64,000 bases of DNA, from NCBI GenBank assembly GCA_947496705.1, contig CANMDW010000011.1:1-64000 (forward strand), read 5' to 3'. Of the stretch, positions 1 through 7,987 are shown piece by piece. The notes under the pieces were generated by a model. The model was given only the letters and a program-made list of their open reading frames with translations, did not search any database and was not told where the DNA came from. Position 1 is the stretch's first letter; each line of letters opens with the position of its first letter. The stretch comes from an uncultured Aquimarina sp. Its GTDB lineage: Bacteria > Bacteroidota > Bacteroidia > Flavobacteriales > Flavobacteriaceae. Both the position numbers and the translations under genes were made by a program.

Positions 1-35
1 TGTTTTAAGTCCATTGGATCAAGTGTGTTGGCCAT
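1..35 (-). CDS. istA: IS21-family transposase IstA, first codons only (partial)
   Basis: Reading the minus strand from base 35 gives MANTLDPMDLK and then leaves the window. This matches the N-terminus I know for IstA of Bacteroidota IS21 elements. IstA is the DDE transposase that acts with the ATPase IstB. Only 11 codons are visible, so the call rests on this short match plus the terminal repeats behind it. Confidence 0.65.
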   Translation of the reverse strand, partial: MANTLDPMDLK

Positions 36-260
36 ATCGCTTTTTTAGCGCGATAAGGTAATTACTTGATCTCTCTAAGTGGCCACTGAGCAATGCCGAA
101 GCGAGTGGCACAATTCAAGCCGAAACAACTGGCACAAAACGAAACGTTATCCCGGTGCCAAAATTTATAATGGCACAAAACGAACCGGAATATTTGGCAC
201 GGTTTGAACCGAAATAACTGGCACTATAACTCCGAAATCAGTGGCACAAATCGAACCGAG
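1..260 (-). mobile_element. End of an IS21-family insertion sequence
   Basis: Bases 105-255 hold at least six degenerate copies of a short unit, read on the minus strand as TGTGCCA followed a few bases later by TTTCGG or TTCGG. Multiple terminal repeats of this kind are typical of IS21-family ends. Immediately beyond them, on the same strand, is a start codon that opens into the characteristic N-terminus of IstA (bases 35-1). The outer end must lie near base 260, where it meets the stop codon of the next gene. The rest of the element is outside the window. Confidence 0.75.
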
Positions 261-668
261 TTAGCCAGTAAGTTCACAGTCATAGAAATGTTTCTTTGAA
301 GATGTTCCTTTTTCTGCTTCAGAAAATATTTTATTAATAATACTACCTTCATTTTCGTTATCATTTTCTGATTTTGGAGAGAGTATTTCTTGTAATTCGC
401 TTTCTTCCTTTTCTAATAAATCCAGAATTTGTCTATAGGCAGTTCTTTGCGATACCAAATAGCCAATAGAGTGACTTAATCCAGTTGCAACATCTAGAAT
501 ATTTCTAATTCCATATTCTATGTTTCCTGAATGGGAATATTCATCTGCAGGGGTTTGAATTACTTTCCTTAACCGCTTTTCATAATTTTCAATTTCTCCA
601 TCAAAATCAAAACTTGATAGTTTATATTTTATTATTTTTTTAAGGAGTGTGAGTTTATCTGAATTCAT
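261..668 (-). CDS. Hypothetical third gene of the AbiE-like operon
   Basis: A 135-residue, charged, largely helical protein with no family I recognise. Its start overlaps the end of the nucleotidyltransferase gene by 4 bp (ATGA), so it is translationally coupled to it and probably belongs to the same toxin-antitoxin or abortive-infection unit. The stop codon lies exactly where the IS21 terminal repeats begin, so the C-terminus may have been cut or replaced by the insertion. It has no signal peptide or membrane segment and is probably cytoplasmic. Confidence 0.6.
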   Translation of the reverse strand: MNSDKLTLLKKIIKYKLSSFDFDGEIENYEKRLRKVIQTPADEYSHSGNIEYGIRNILDVATGLSHSIGYLVSQRTAYRQILDLLEKEESELQEILSPKSENDNENEGSIINKIFSEAEKGTSSKKHFYDCELTG

Positions 669-1423
669 TTTATTTCTGCTCCTGGAAAATTTATATCTAG
701 ATGATTAAATAGTTGTCTCACTTTAGAACGCCAACTAATCCTTGCTTCTTGCCACGATTTAGAACTTGGTATAATATCAATTCTATCCTGTAAGTGAAAA
801 GGTCGAGATTTGTTATTTGACTTAGAGTCATCAAAGGATAATAATAGGTCAGGTTTATCAATTGGATTAACTTCATTGTCAAGATCAAATATAGTACGAT
901 GTTCTGGAAGGCTGAATTTCTCTATTTTGCTTTTTAGTAACTCATAAAGTTTAACCAGATTAACAGTATCAGTAATGAAATCAAGATCATAAATGTCTTT
1001 TTTTGCAGCTCTATTTGCTGCACTACTAAGCTTATATAAACCAATATCATTAATAGATAGTAATCTAATATTGTTTAATTGCTCTGATTCTTCTAGGTTC
1101 TTAAAGTTTTGAAGTAACTCTATTTTAATCGTTTCATTATTCTTTTTTAGAAAAAATCGCATAAAACAAAACTGATCATTAATATTACAAGGATAGCTAA
1201 GTCCTGATACTCGGTTTCCATAAAATTGTTGTACTTCTTTTTCTATGGCTGTAAACCCTTTTTTTCCAATAATATCAGAACAAAATAAATCTATATCAAT
1301 AGACTTTCGATGATTAAACCTAAGAGCAATATTTGTTCCTCCTCCTAATGAGAAGTTATGTAGACTTTTAAGATTTTGTAACTCTATAATAGATTCCGAA
1401 ATTTCTATAGAAACTGCGTTCAT
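665..1423 (-). CDS. AbiEii-family nucleotidyltransferase toxin
   Basis: A 252-residue protein with the nucleotidyltransferase signature of AbiEii/MenT-type toxins: a GGG-T-A motif near residue 28 (SLGGGTNIALRF), then HRKSIDIDLF near 39-48 with the two metal-binding aspartates in D-I-D. The family transfers nucleotides to RNA, for example to tRNA ends, and blocks growth when its antitoxin fails; that activity is inferred for this member. It overlaps the genes on both sides by 4 bp, so all three are coupled. The upstream gene resembles the small proteins usually paired with this family in Bacteroidota rather than the larger AbiEi regulator. Confidence 0.8.
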   Translation of the reverse strand: MNAVSIEISESIIELQNLKSLHNFSLGGGTNIALRFNHRKSIDIDLFCSDIIGKKGFTAIEKEVQQFYGNRVSGLSYPCNINDQFCFMRFFLKKNNETIKIELLQNFKNLEESEQLNNIRLLSINDIGLYKLSSAANRAAKKDIYDLDFITDTVNLVKLYELLKSKIEKFSLPEHRTIFDLDNEVNPIDKPDLLLSFDDSKSNNKSRPFHLQDRIDIIPSSKSWQEARISWRSKVRQLFNHLDINFPGAEIK

Positions 1424-1707
1424 AAGCTGAAACGCTTAAAAGGCTCAGTGCTATATCTTTTGGATACCAGATCACAAACCAAATTACTAATCCTTTCCTT
1501 AGTATTTTTCAAGTAAAAAAGTATTTGATCTTTTTTATAGATTTTTTCCAGTAGTGTTATGTCTTTAAGAAAAGTTTGCTCCGTTGTGGCAAATAAAGCT
1601 CTAGGGATAATAATATCCTTGTCTCGTTGAAAGTCAAGTCTATCCATATCCATATCCCAAAATAAGTGTTTAGGGAAAAAGTTTGATATGCTTTTTGATT
1701 TTGCCAT
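1420..1707 (-). CDS. Small DUF6922-like partner of the nucleotidyltransferase
   Basis: A 95-residue protein, first gene of the AbiE-like operon. The N-terminal FFPKHLFWDMDMDRLDFQ stretch, followed by a region ending in conserved aliphatics, resembles DUF6922 proteins that precede AbiEii-type toxins in Bacteroidota. It probably acts as antitoxin or regulator; this rests on position and pattern memory only. The ATG at 1707 is 4 bases downstream of a perfect TATCTTTG -7 box (1719-1712), which leaves almost no leader. Confidence 0.6.
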   Translation of the reverse strand: MAKSKSISNFFPKHLFWDMDMDRLDFQRDKDIIIPRALFATTEQTFLKDITLLEKIYKKDQILFYLKNTKERISNLVCDLVSKRYSTEPFKRFSL

Positions 1708-1711
1708 GGTA

Positions 1712-1719
1712 CAAAGATA
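1712..1719 (-). promoter_or_regulatory. -7 promoter box of the AbiE-like operon, nearly leaderless
   Basis: TATCTTTG on the minus strand matches the Bacteroidota -7 consensus TAnnTTTG. The start codon follows after 4 bases, where transcription would begin, so the mRNA is predicted to start at or within a base or two of the ATG. No clear TTTG -33 element is visible upstream. Confidence 0.5.
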
Positions 1720-1754
1720 AATAATAATTTTTTGCTATAATTTATAGAGAATCA

Positions 1755-4754
1755 TTAATATAATTTTTCTTCTAATTGATCTCTCCAAAGAATAAATCCT
1801 TTCTTATCGTTTGAATAATCGTGAATTATTCGACTAAAATTGGTAGGTTGACTTTCGAGATAAAGCTGTCTTCCCTCATTTTTAATTATATTTAGTTCTC
1901 TATCTATACGTTTAAGGTTCTCTTTTAACATAGTAATGTCTTTTTCAACCTGCCCGACCGGCAGGCGGGTATGCCAAACATAGGTTGCTTCTTCTGTGTT
2001 TAAAGTTTCTAAAACAAGATGAAATTGATTTTCTCCAGATAATAAAAAAACAAACGCAAATGGATTTAAAACGTATCTAAGTTTTAACACAGTATCCATA
2101 TGGTTAGTGGCTAGATATTGTAATTGCCTGAAGTGTTTTATATTTTTGTTTTTGAGAATATCTTCTAATAACTCTCTCTTTGATTGATATAAACCATCCG
2201 TATCTTTTAGGTTTTCATCTAAATCTAACTTTGTAATTGCAGATGATTTGTTTCCGAAAAAAGTTTTTTCGACAAAAGTAAATCTAACAGTTTCTATAAT
2301 CTCTCTGTTTATATTTTCTAGATCATTAGAAGATGCTAGTTGAGAAACCAAAATACTGTTTTCAATTTCAGCTTGAATATCAATTTCTACATTTTTAGAA
2401 CCTAATATTTTGGAAAAATAAGATTTCAAAACATCAAATTCAGGACGTATATAATCATTCTCAATTTCAAACTCTAATTCATTAGAAAAAGAACTGTCTT
2501 TATATATGAAAGCAATTGTACCATATCGAAAATCAAGTTGATCGATGGATATTTTTATCCGTTTGTTTATAATTGTATTGTTTTTGGATACTGTAGCAGA
2601 TTCTACAATATCATCAAATAGCGTAGCTTGTTTATCTAGGTTTCTATAATATGTATTTCTTTTTAGGAATAATCTTTCAAGGTATTCAATCTTATGATCT
2701 CTATAATCATAAATAATTGGTGTAATTTCAGATCGTTGAACTCTTCCTATATATTGAATCAGTTTGCCTTTAAATGAAAAAGGGTATACTAAAAAGAGGC
2801 AAGTTACATTTTGAAGATCGGTACCTTCCCCAAAAAATTGCCCAGTAGTAATTAAAACTTGATAATTACCCTCTTTCAGAATCCCCCACTTTATATTTCT
2901 ATCGTTTTCAGAATCATCTCCACTTAATGTTATGACTTCACAAGTTTGCTTCAAAAACTGATGTAGTATAATAATATGTTCTTTCCTTTCGGTAATAACA
3001 ACTATTTTTCTTCCATTGTTTACTTCTTTAATTATATCTGTAAGAATACGTTTGTTTCTGTTTGAATCGTGAACTAATACTTTAGATAAGATTTCAAAAT
3101 GATCGGTTTTCGAATTAAAGGGAATATTTAAATTGGTATTACTAATAACAACTCTTGCTTTCTTAAAAGTTTCAATATCCTGTGGTTTAATTTCAGCTAT
3201 AAGTTCTCCCAAATGTGCAAAAATTAGTTTTCCATCATTATATTTTCTAAAAGGCGTTGCAGTAAGTCCATATTGATAGTATGGAGAGAGTTTTGATATA
3301 GTGGTACTATATGTTTCCGCTGGAATATGATGACACTCATCTACAATAATAGTTTTGAAAGCCTTTACTGCTTTTATGTCATCAATCTTTTTTGTTAAAC
3401 TTTGGATCATTGCAATAGTAATCTGTTTACCTATTTTTGTTTTGCCTTGACCTATCTTTCCAATTTCTTTTTTCGGAATCTTCAAAAAACTTTCAATCCG
3501 TTCGATCCATTGCTCTAATAATTGTTTTCTATGAACAATGATTAATGCAGGTTGTTTTTTATCTGCGATAATCTTTAATGCGATTATCGTTTTACCGGAT
3601 CCTGGAGGAGCTACAATAACACCAAAATCCTTTTTATGAACCGGAGGCAAGATTTCTTGTTGGTGTTTTAGCAATGTTGTGCTAAATACAAAATTCAGAT
3701 CCTCTACTTTTTTGCGTTTATCTTGAAAATCAAACTCTATTTTTTGTTCTCTACAAAATCGAAGTAATTGTCCAATAGTACCTCTTGGAAGGATAACTTC
3801 ATTATCTGTTTCTGTTATAAGATTGAAATATTTGTCAATATTCCATATGTTTTTATTCATTTTCTTCTTAATGAAGTATTCTGAATTTGGAAGATTATAT
3901 GTAGATTTTAGAAAATTTATTAATGGTAATGTTAAACTAGTTCTATTAAAATGAACTGACTGATCTAAAACAATAGTTAGTTTATCACTATTAGTCAAAG
4001 AAGTTGTCGTAACATTATTTTCATTAATTGAATTATATAGCTTATCTAGCTTATTAGGTTTTATCCTCTTTACCTGTTGTAAAAATTCCCATTGATTATC
4101 ATATGACTCTAATGTTTTTGGATTGATAAAGCAACTATTTCCTAGCGCTACATTTGGTTTATATAGAGGTAGTGCAATAAGGTTACCAAAACCTTTTCCA
4201 GAAAGGAAGTCTTGATTAGGAAATAATCTATCAAAGCTTGAAGTTTTATCAAAAATGGAAAATGCACCTATTTCTTCTAAAAGAGATTTAAAAACTTTTC
4301 TACTTTTAATAGCTGGGTAGGGGGATTCAAAAAATATCCATATATGTCCTCCATTTCCAGATCGAGATCGCTCTAAATAAGCAGGAATATTTAGCTTAGC
4401 GCATATAGCAATAAAATCTTTACATTCTTTTTCCCAATTGGCTTTATCAAAATCTGCAACAATAAACCAAGATGTGTTATCTTGAAGTAATGGATATATA
4501 CCTATTAACTGTTCTCCATCGAGATGTTTTAAGATTTGATCATCATTTAATTGCAAATATGACTTTTCAGTAAAGTCTTTAAAACTACCTCCTCTCATTT
4601 GATGAGCCTTATATCGATAAGGATCATAGAAATAGGCAGGCATATAACCGTTTTTACTTCCTTTTTCCCATCTTTTTGCAAAAATATCTTCGCGCCCTTT
4701 AAATATAGACCGAAACAAATTAATTTGTTCTTTGGTAGTTAGACTGATATCCAT
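1755..4754 (-). CDS. TOTE-type primase-helicase defence protein
   Basis: About 999 residues. The N-terminal ~280 residues match the archaeo-eukaryotic primase domain of TOTE conflict systems: a FIVADFD motif carries the paired acidic residues, followed by SGNGGHIWIFF and a GFGNLIALPLYKP stretch. The second part is a superfamily 2 helicase: Walker A (APPGSGKT), DECHH box, LTATPFR, and a C-terminal lobe with GEGTDLQ and QYIGRVQR. TOTE proteins are predicted to sense or extend nucleic acid during invasion; the mechanism is not settled. I chose ATG 4754 over a TTG eight codons upstream because MDISLTTKEQ begins the conserved part. No linked nuclease gene is visible, so it may act alone or with the neighbouring AbiE-like operon. 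Confidence 0.8.
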   Translation of the reverse strand: MDISLTTKEQINLFRSIFKGREDIFAKRWEKGSKNGYMPAYFYDPYRYKAHQMRGGSFKDFTEKSYLQLNDDQILKHLDGEQLIGIYPLLQDNTSWFIVADFDKANWEKECKDFIAICAKLNIPAYLERSRSGNGGHIWIFFESPYPAIKSRKVFKSLLEEIGAFSIFDKTSSFDRLFPNQDFLSGKGFGNLIALPLYKPNVALGNSCFINPKTLESYDNQWEFLQQVKRIKPNKLDKLYNSINENNVTTTSLTNSDKLTIVLDQSVHFNRTSLTLPLINFLKSTYNLPNSEYFIKKKMNKNIWNIDKYFNLITETDNEVILPRGTIGQLLRFCREQKIEFDFQDKRKKVEDLNFVFSTTLLKHQQEILPPVHKKDFGVIVAPPGSGKTIIALKIIADKKQPALIIVHRKQLLEQWIERIESFLKIPKKEIGKIGQGKTKIGKQITIAMIQSLTKKIDDIKAVKAFKTIIVDECHHIPAETYSTTISKLSPYYQYGLTATPFRKYNDGKLIFAHLGELIAEIKPQDIETFKKARVVISNTNLNIPFNSKTDHFEILSKVLVHDSNRNKRILTDIIKEVNNGRKIVVITERKEHIIILHQFLKQTCEVITLSGDDSENDRNIKWGILKEGNYQVLITTGQFFGEGTDLQNVTCLFLVYPFSFKGKLIQYIGRVQRSEITPIIYDYRDHKIEYLERLFLKRNTYYRNLDKQATLFDDIVESATVSKNNTIINKRIKISIDQLDFRYGTIAFIYKDSSFSNELEFEIENDYIRPEFDVLKSYFSKILGSKNVEIDIQAEIENSILVSQLASSNDLENINREIIETVRFTFVEKTFFGNKSSAITKLDLDENLKDTDGLYQSKRELLEDILKNKNIKHFRQLQYLATNHMDTVLKLRYVLNPFAFVFLLSGENQFHLVLETLNTEEATYVWHTRLPVGQVEKDITMLKENLKRIDRELNIIKNEGRQLYLESQPTNFSRIIHDYSNDKKGFILWRDQLEEKLY
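1949..1969. repeat. GC-rich REP-like palindrome inside the TOTE gene
   Basis: CCTGCC-N5-GGCAGG followed by CGGG stands out in AT-rich coding sequence. It is read in frame and contributes an RLPVGQV stretch to the protein near its C-terminus. GC-rich palindromes of this CCTGCC/GGCAGG type recur in intergenic regions of flavobacterial genomes (from memory). Confidence 0.45.
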
Positions 4755-4930
4755 TTTCTTCTGAAAGTAATTGTGCAATAAAAATACACATTGCTATAAA
4801 ATTTAACGGTATTGTGTGGTCAATTAAAAGAAAGAAAAGATCTACTAAAAGCAACTACAAATGAAAAACAACGATAGTTTTTAGCAAAACGTCTAACAAA
4901 GGAAACTAAAAGTATACTAAAGGCAAGAAA

Positions 4931-4947
4931 ATCTATTTGCCGATACA
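4931..4947. repeat. attL: Left attachment site core
   Basis: ATCTATTTGCCGATACA differs from the right copy only at one base (G for A). Read on the minus strand, it encodes Cys-Ile-Gly-Lys-stop, the last codons of mnmE, with a synonymous Gly codon change. It is the displaced copy created when the element entered the 3' end of mnmE. Confidence 0.8.
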
Positions 4948-4990
4948 ATAAGTAACAAACTTATATTTCATAGGGTTTTGCAAGGATTGA

Positions 4991-5013
4991 GGTGTACTTT
5001 TGGTGTACTAAAA
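4991..5013. repeat. Inner direct repeat near the left end (arm-type site candidate)
   Basis: GGTGTACTTTTGGTGTACT followed by AAAA matches 41447-41469 at 21 of 23 bases, in the same orientation, inside the other end of the element. It contains two GGTGTACT units. Repeats at this distance from att cores are typical binding sites for the integrase N-terminal domain or the excisionase. Confidence 0.5.
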
Positions 5014-5136
5014 CATCTAGAAAACGCAAGAAAACGCAAAAAAAACATACTTGAGCCTTATGAAAGTGACAAAAAGGTTTTAATAAAACTACTAAAAAAG
5101 CTTTATAGTATATATACTTCCATTTTACCTCCTAAT

Positions 5137-5266
5137 TTATTTCTTTAGATGAGCTGGAATTATTAAGTCAACATCAGTTCTTGCATCTAAAACTCTTCCT
5201 TGTCTTACGGTCACACTGTCAGTTTTTCCCTTTACTATCAAATATACTGACACAAATTAACTCATT
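5137..5266 (-). pseudogene. C-terminal gene remnant of unknown family
   Basis: The minus strand is open for 42 codons and reads as well-formed protein (SVTVRQGRVLDARTDVDL continuing to IIPAHLKK and a stop at 5137), but no start codon or ribosome site lies in a sensible place and the frame is closed by TAA at 5267-5269. It looks like the tail of a gene truncated when the CBASS cargo entered. The family was not recognised. Confidence 0.35.
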
Positions 5267-5333
5267 TTAAGTTTTTTATGACACTTTTATACTATGGTAT
5301 TGTAATTGAGCATATTGAATAAATTTAATCACT

Positions 5334-6299
5334 ATGGCTGTAGACAAAAAGGAACATTTAGAATCTGTTTTAGAGACACATAAAATGTCTCATATTGAAA
5401 ATTTGGTTGAAAAGTACAAAGATAAAAGGGATGAAGTTAAAAAAGCCTTAGAAGAAAAGTATTCAACTAATAGCTATAATATTATCAATTCAGGCTCTTA
5501 TGCTAAGCATACTGCTATTAATATAAAATTTGATTTAGATATAGTTTGCCCCTTTAAAAAGGATTCTTTCGATTCGCTTGAAGCAATGTTCGATGATGTT
5601 TATGAATTCCTAAGTGAAGAGTACAAAAATGAAGCTTCAGTTAGAACGCAGAAAGTATCAATCGGTTTAGTATTTGATGCTGATGAAGAAGGTGATATAA
5701 TTAGTTTAGATGTTGTTCCTGGTAGAGAACTAAATAAAGATCAATATGTGGAAGATAAGAAGCTTAATCTTCATGTTCATTCTAAATATGGAATTATAGA
5801 GGAGAAATCATATATCCAAACGAATATACAGGCTCAGATTGACCATATTAAAGGGAAAAATAATGAACGAGAAGTAATCAGATTATTAAAAATTTGGAAG
5901 ACTACAAACAATGAGCCGTACAAATCTTTCTTTTTGGAGTTAATAACAATAAAAGCCTTTAGTAAAGAATCTATCACAGGAAACATATGGGATAAACTCA
6001 AGTCGGTTATGGAGTATATAAAAGACAATGTAACAAAAGATAATTTTTCTTTAAAGGACCCTGGGAATGGTAATAATGATGTTGCTGATACACTTGAGTC
6101 CGCGGAAAAAACTAATCTTTCAAACAGAATGTCTACCATAATTGATAGAATAGAAAATAATAGTGAGAATATAAAAAGTTACTTCCCAATCAATGAAGAA
6201 TTTGAAGAAGAAGAAGATTCTGAGGAGAACAAGTATGGTTTGAAAGATTCAGCTATAAGCGCACCAATCATTCCACGTAATACTGAACGATTTGGTTAA
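5334..6299 (+). CDS. cdn: CBASS CD-NTase (cGAS/DncV-like cyclic oligonucleotide synthase)
   Basis: A 321-residue protein. The nucleotidyltransferase core shows G54-S55 in NSGSYAKHT, the metal-binding pair D67 and D69 in FDLDIV, and a third aspartate D126 in SLDVVPGRE, the layout of CD-NTases. On phage infection these enzymes make cyclic di- or trinucleotides that switch on an effector. It heads a four-gene operon; its TAA stop shares its last base with the ATG of the Cap2 gene. The C-terminus is a flexible acidic tail (EEFEEEEDSEE) ending in a lone glycine (RNTERFG), as expected for a type II CBASS synthase that Cap2 conjugates through its C-terminal residue. The product nucleotide cannot be told from sequence. 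Confidence 0.88.
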   Translation: MAVDKKEHLESVLETHKMSHIENLVEKYKDKRDEVKKALEEKYSTNSYNIINSGSYAKHTAINIKFDLDIVCPFKKDSFDSLEAMFDDVYEFLSEEYKNEASVRTQKVSIGLVFDADEEGDIISLDVVPGRELNKDQYVEDKKLNLHVHSKYGIIEEKSYIQTNIQAQIDHIKGKNNEREVIRLLKIWKTTNNEPYKSFFLELITIKAFSKESITGNIWDKLKSVMEYIKDNVTKDNFSLKDPGNGNNDVADTLESAEKTNLSNRMSTIIDRIENNSENIKSYFPINEEFEEEEDSEENKYGLKDSAISAPIIPRNTERFG

Positions 6300-7987
6300 T
6301 GGAGTTTCATGATTTAGATAAAATAAATGAGATAGTTGATAAAATCCCTTATGTAAAACTTACCGAAAAAATTAAACAAAAAGAAGTTTTAGCTGAAGGT
6401 AAAGTCTTAATTTCTGATTTAGATGGTTTAGAAACACCATTGGAATTTGATATAATGATTTATCCTCAATATCCACTGAAAAATCACGAATCTGAATCTA
6501 TAAAGTTCATTAACAAAGAGTTGATAGAATATAATCACGTAATGGGAGATGGTTCAATTTGTATTCATACATTGCATAGTCCTAAACTGAAAAGCAAGCT
6601 TTACTCTGATTTTAATTCTTTAAGAAATTGGATTAAAAGATACTATATTAATAAGGATAGAGATTCTCATTATGAGCATATTATAATCAACCCTGAACCA
6701 TTTTATGATCTTTATTATTCGTATCAATTTACTGATCTAGATTTCACTTTTGAAAAAGGTAACTATGGGGGTGTTGATTTAATTCAACTAAATCAGACTA
6801 CTTACAAAGAGGGGGAAATTAAAAATTACTTAATTCAAAAGTTTCACATTTATAATGGAACAAGTATAAAATCAAAGTGGGGGAAATTTTATAGTAAAAT
6901 ACAAGCTGGTAGTGCTGGAATTTTTGTTTTTATCAAAGATACACCTGCGCATAATAAGAGGTTTGCTTTCTCTAATTGGTTAGATTTTAGAGAATATTTT
7001 TCCGATGATTTCCTTAAATTCCTATATGATTTTAAAAAACAACATGAAAAGGAATATCCTACTGCAGTATTTCCAATTTTTATAGGTTACACAACGGTTG
7101 AAAATGAAATTCATTGGATTGCTTCTATGTGTAGAATAGATGATTTTCCAACAATCGGAGTTCCTGTTTTAAAAGAAGGAATAAAAGTAAAAGGTAAATG
7201 GAAAAGTGAATTAATTGATAAAAAAATCAAATGGGGAATAACACGAAACTCATCCTATAAATATTTATTTGGAAGAGGAATTTTTTGTGATCAATTAACG
7301 AATAGTAAAATTTTAATAATTGGAGTTGGTGCTTTAGGAAGTATAGTGGCAAAAACATTAGTAAAATCTGGAGCTAAGAATATTGATCTTGTTGACTATG
7401 ATGTAAAGGAACCTGAGAACGTTTGCCGTTCTGAATATTATTTCAGCACTGGTTTGACAAATAAAGTTGAAGAATTAATGACTCATTTGACCTATGAGTC
7501 ACCCTTTGTTAATATTAGATTTCTATCTGATAAAGATTATTTTGAATACGTAATTAAAATTTTCCATGAAGATTTAGAATCAAAAAAGAATTTTGAAGAT
7601 ATGCTATCAGAGTATGATTTGATTTTTGATTGTTCTACAGATAATGATTTGATGTATATACTTGATAATTTGAACTTTGATAGTGAATTAATAAATCTTT
7701 CAATAACGAATCATGCAAATGATTTAATTTGTGCATTTTACCCTAATATTTATCGATTTGTAACAAATCAGTTTTCTAATGTTTTAGAAAACGATGTAGA
7801 AGATTTATATAACCCTACTGGTTGTTGGAGTCCTACATTTAAAGCTTCATATAATGATATTAATACCCTGGCACAATTTGCATTGAAGCAGATTAACCTA
7901 CTTTATAGAGAAGAAAAACCAAAAAACAATTTTGTTTTAACAGTCAAAGAAGAATCTGGAATAAACATTAAACTTACGGAGTATTGA
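6299..7987 (+). CDS. cap2: Cap2-like E2-E1 fusion (ubiquitin-transferase-like)
   Basis: A 562-residue protein. The N-terminal ~160 residues form an E2-like domain with candidate catalytic Cys88 in GDGSICIHT. A middle linker leads to a ThiF/E1 adenylation domain with nucleotide loop G342-V-G-A-L-G347 and a candidate E1 cysteine C509 in PTGCWSPTF. In type II CBASS, Cap2 adenylates the C-terminus of the CD-NTase and joins it to a target, priming the synthase. The gene lies between the CD-NTase (1-bp overlap) and Cap3 (4-bp overlap), the usual order. It is cytoplasmic with no membrane segment. Confidence 0.88.
   Translation: MEFHDLDKINEIVDKIPYVKLTEKIKQKEVLAEGKVLISDLDGLETPLEFDIMIYPQYPLKNHESESIKFINKELIEYNHVMGDGSICIHTLHSPKLKSKLYSDFNSLRNWIKRYYINKDRDSHYEHIIINPEPFYDLYYSYQFTDLDFTFEKGNYGGVDLIQLNQTTYKEGEIKNYLIQKFHIYNGTSIKSKWGKFYSKIQAGSAGIFVFIKDTPAHNKRFAFSNWLDFREYFSDDFLKFLYDFKKQHEKEYPTAVFPIFIGYTTVENEIHWIASMCRIDDFPTIGVPVLKEGIKVKGKWKSELIDKKIKWGITRNSSYKYLFGRGIFCDQLTNSKILIIGVGALGSIVAKTLVKSGAKNIDLVDYDVKEPENVCRSEYYFSTGLTNKVEELMTHLTYESPFVNIRFLSDKDYFEYVIKIFHEDLESKKNFEDMLSEYDLIFDCSTDNDLMYILDNLNFDSELINLSITNHANDLICAFYPNIYRFVTNQFSNVLENDVEDLYNPTGCWSPTFKASYNDINTLAQFALKQINLLYREEKPKNNFVLTVKEESGINIKLTEY

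Larger units (their letters stand above)
4779..5333. other. Intergenic region across the left element boundary
   Basis: The stretch contains the left att core (4931-4947), an inner repeat pair (4991-5013), an A-rich tract with two AAAACGCAA copies near 5017-5040, and a minus-strand gene remnant (5137-5266). No promoter with a clean TAnnTTTG box was seen before the CBASS operon start at 5334. Confidence 0.6.
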
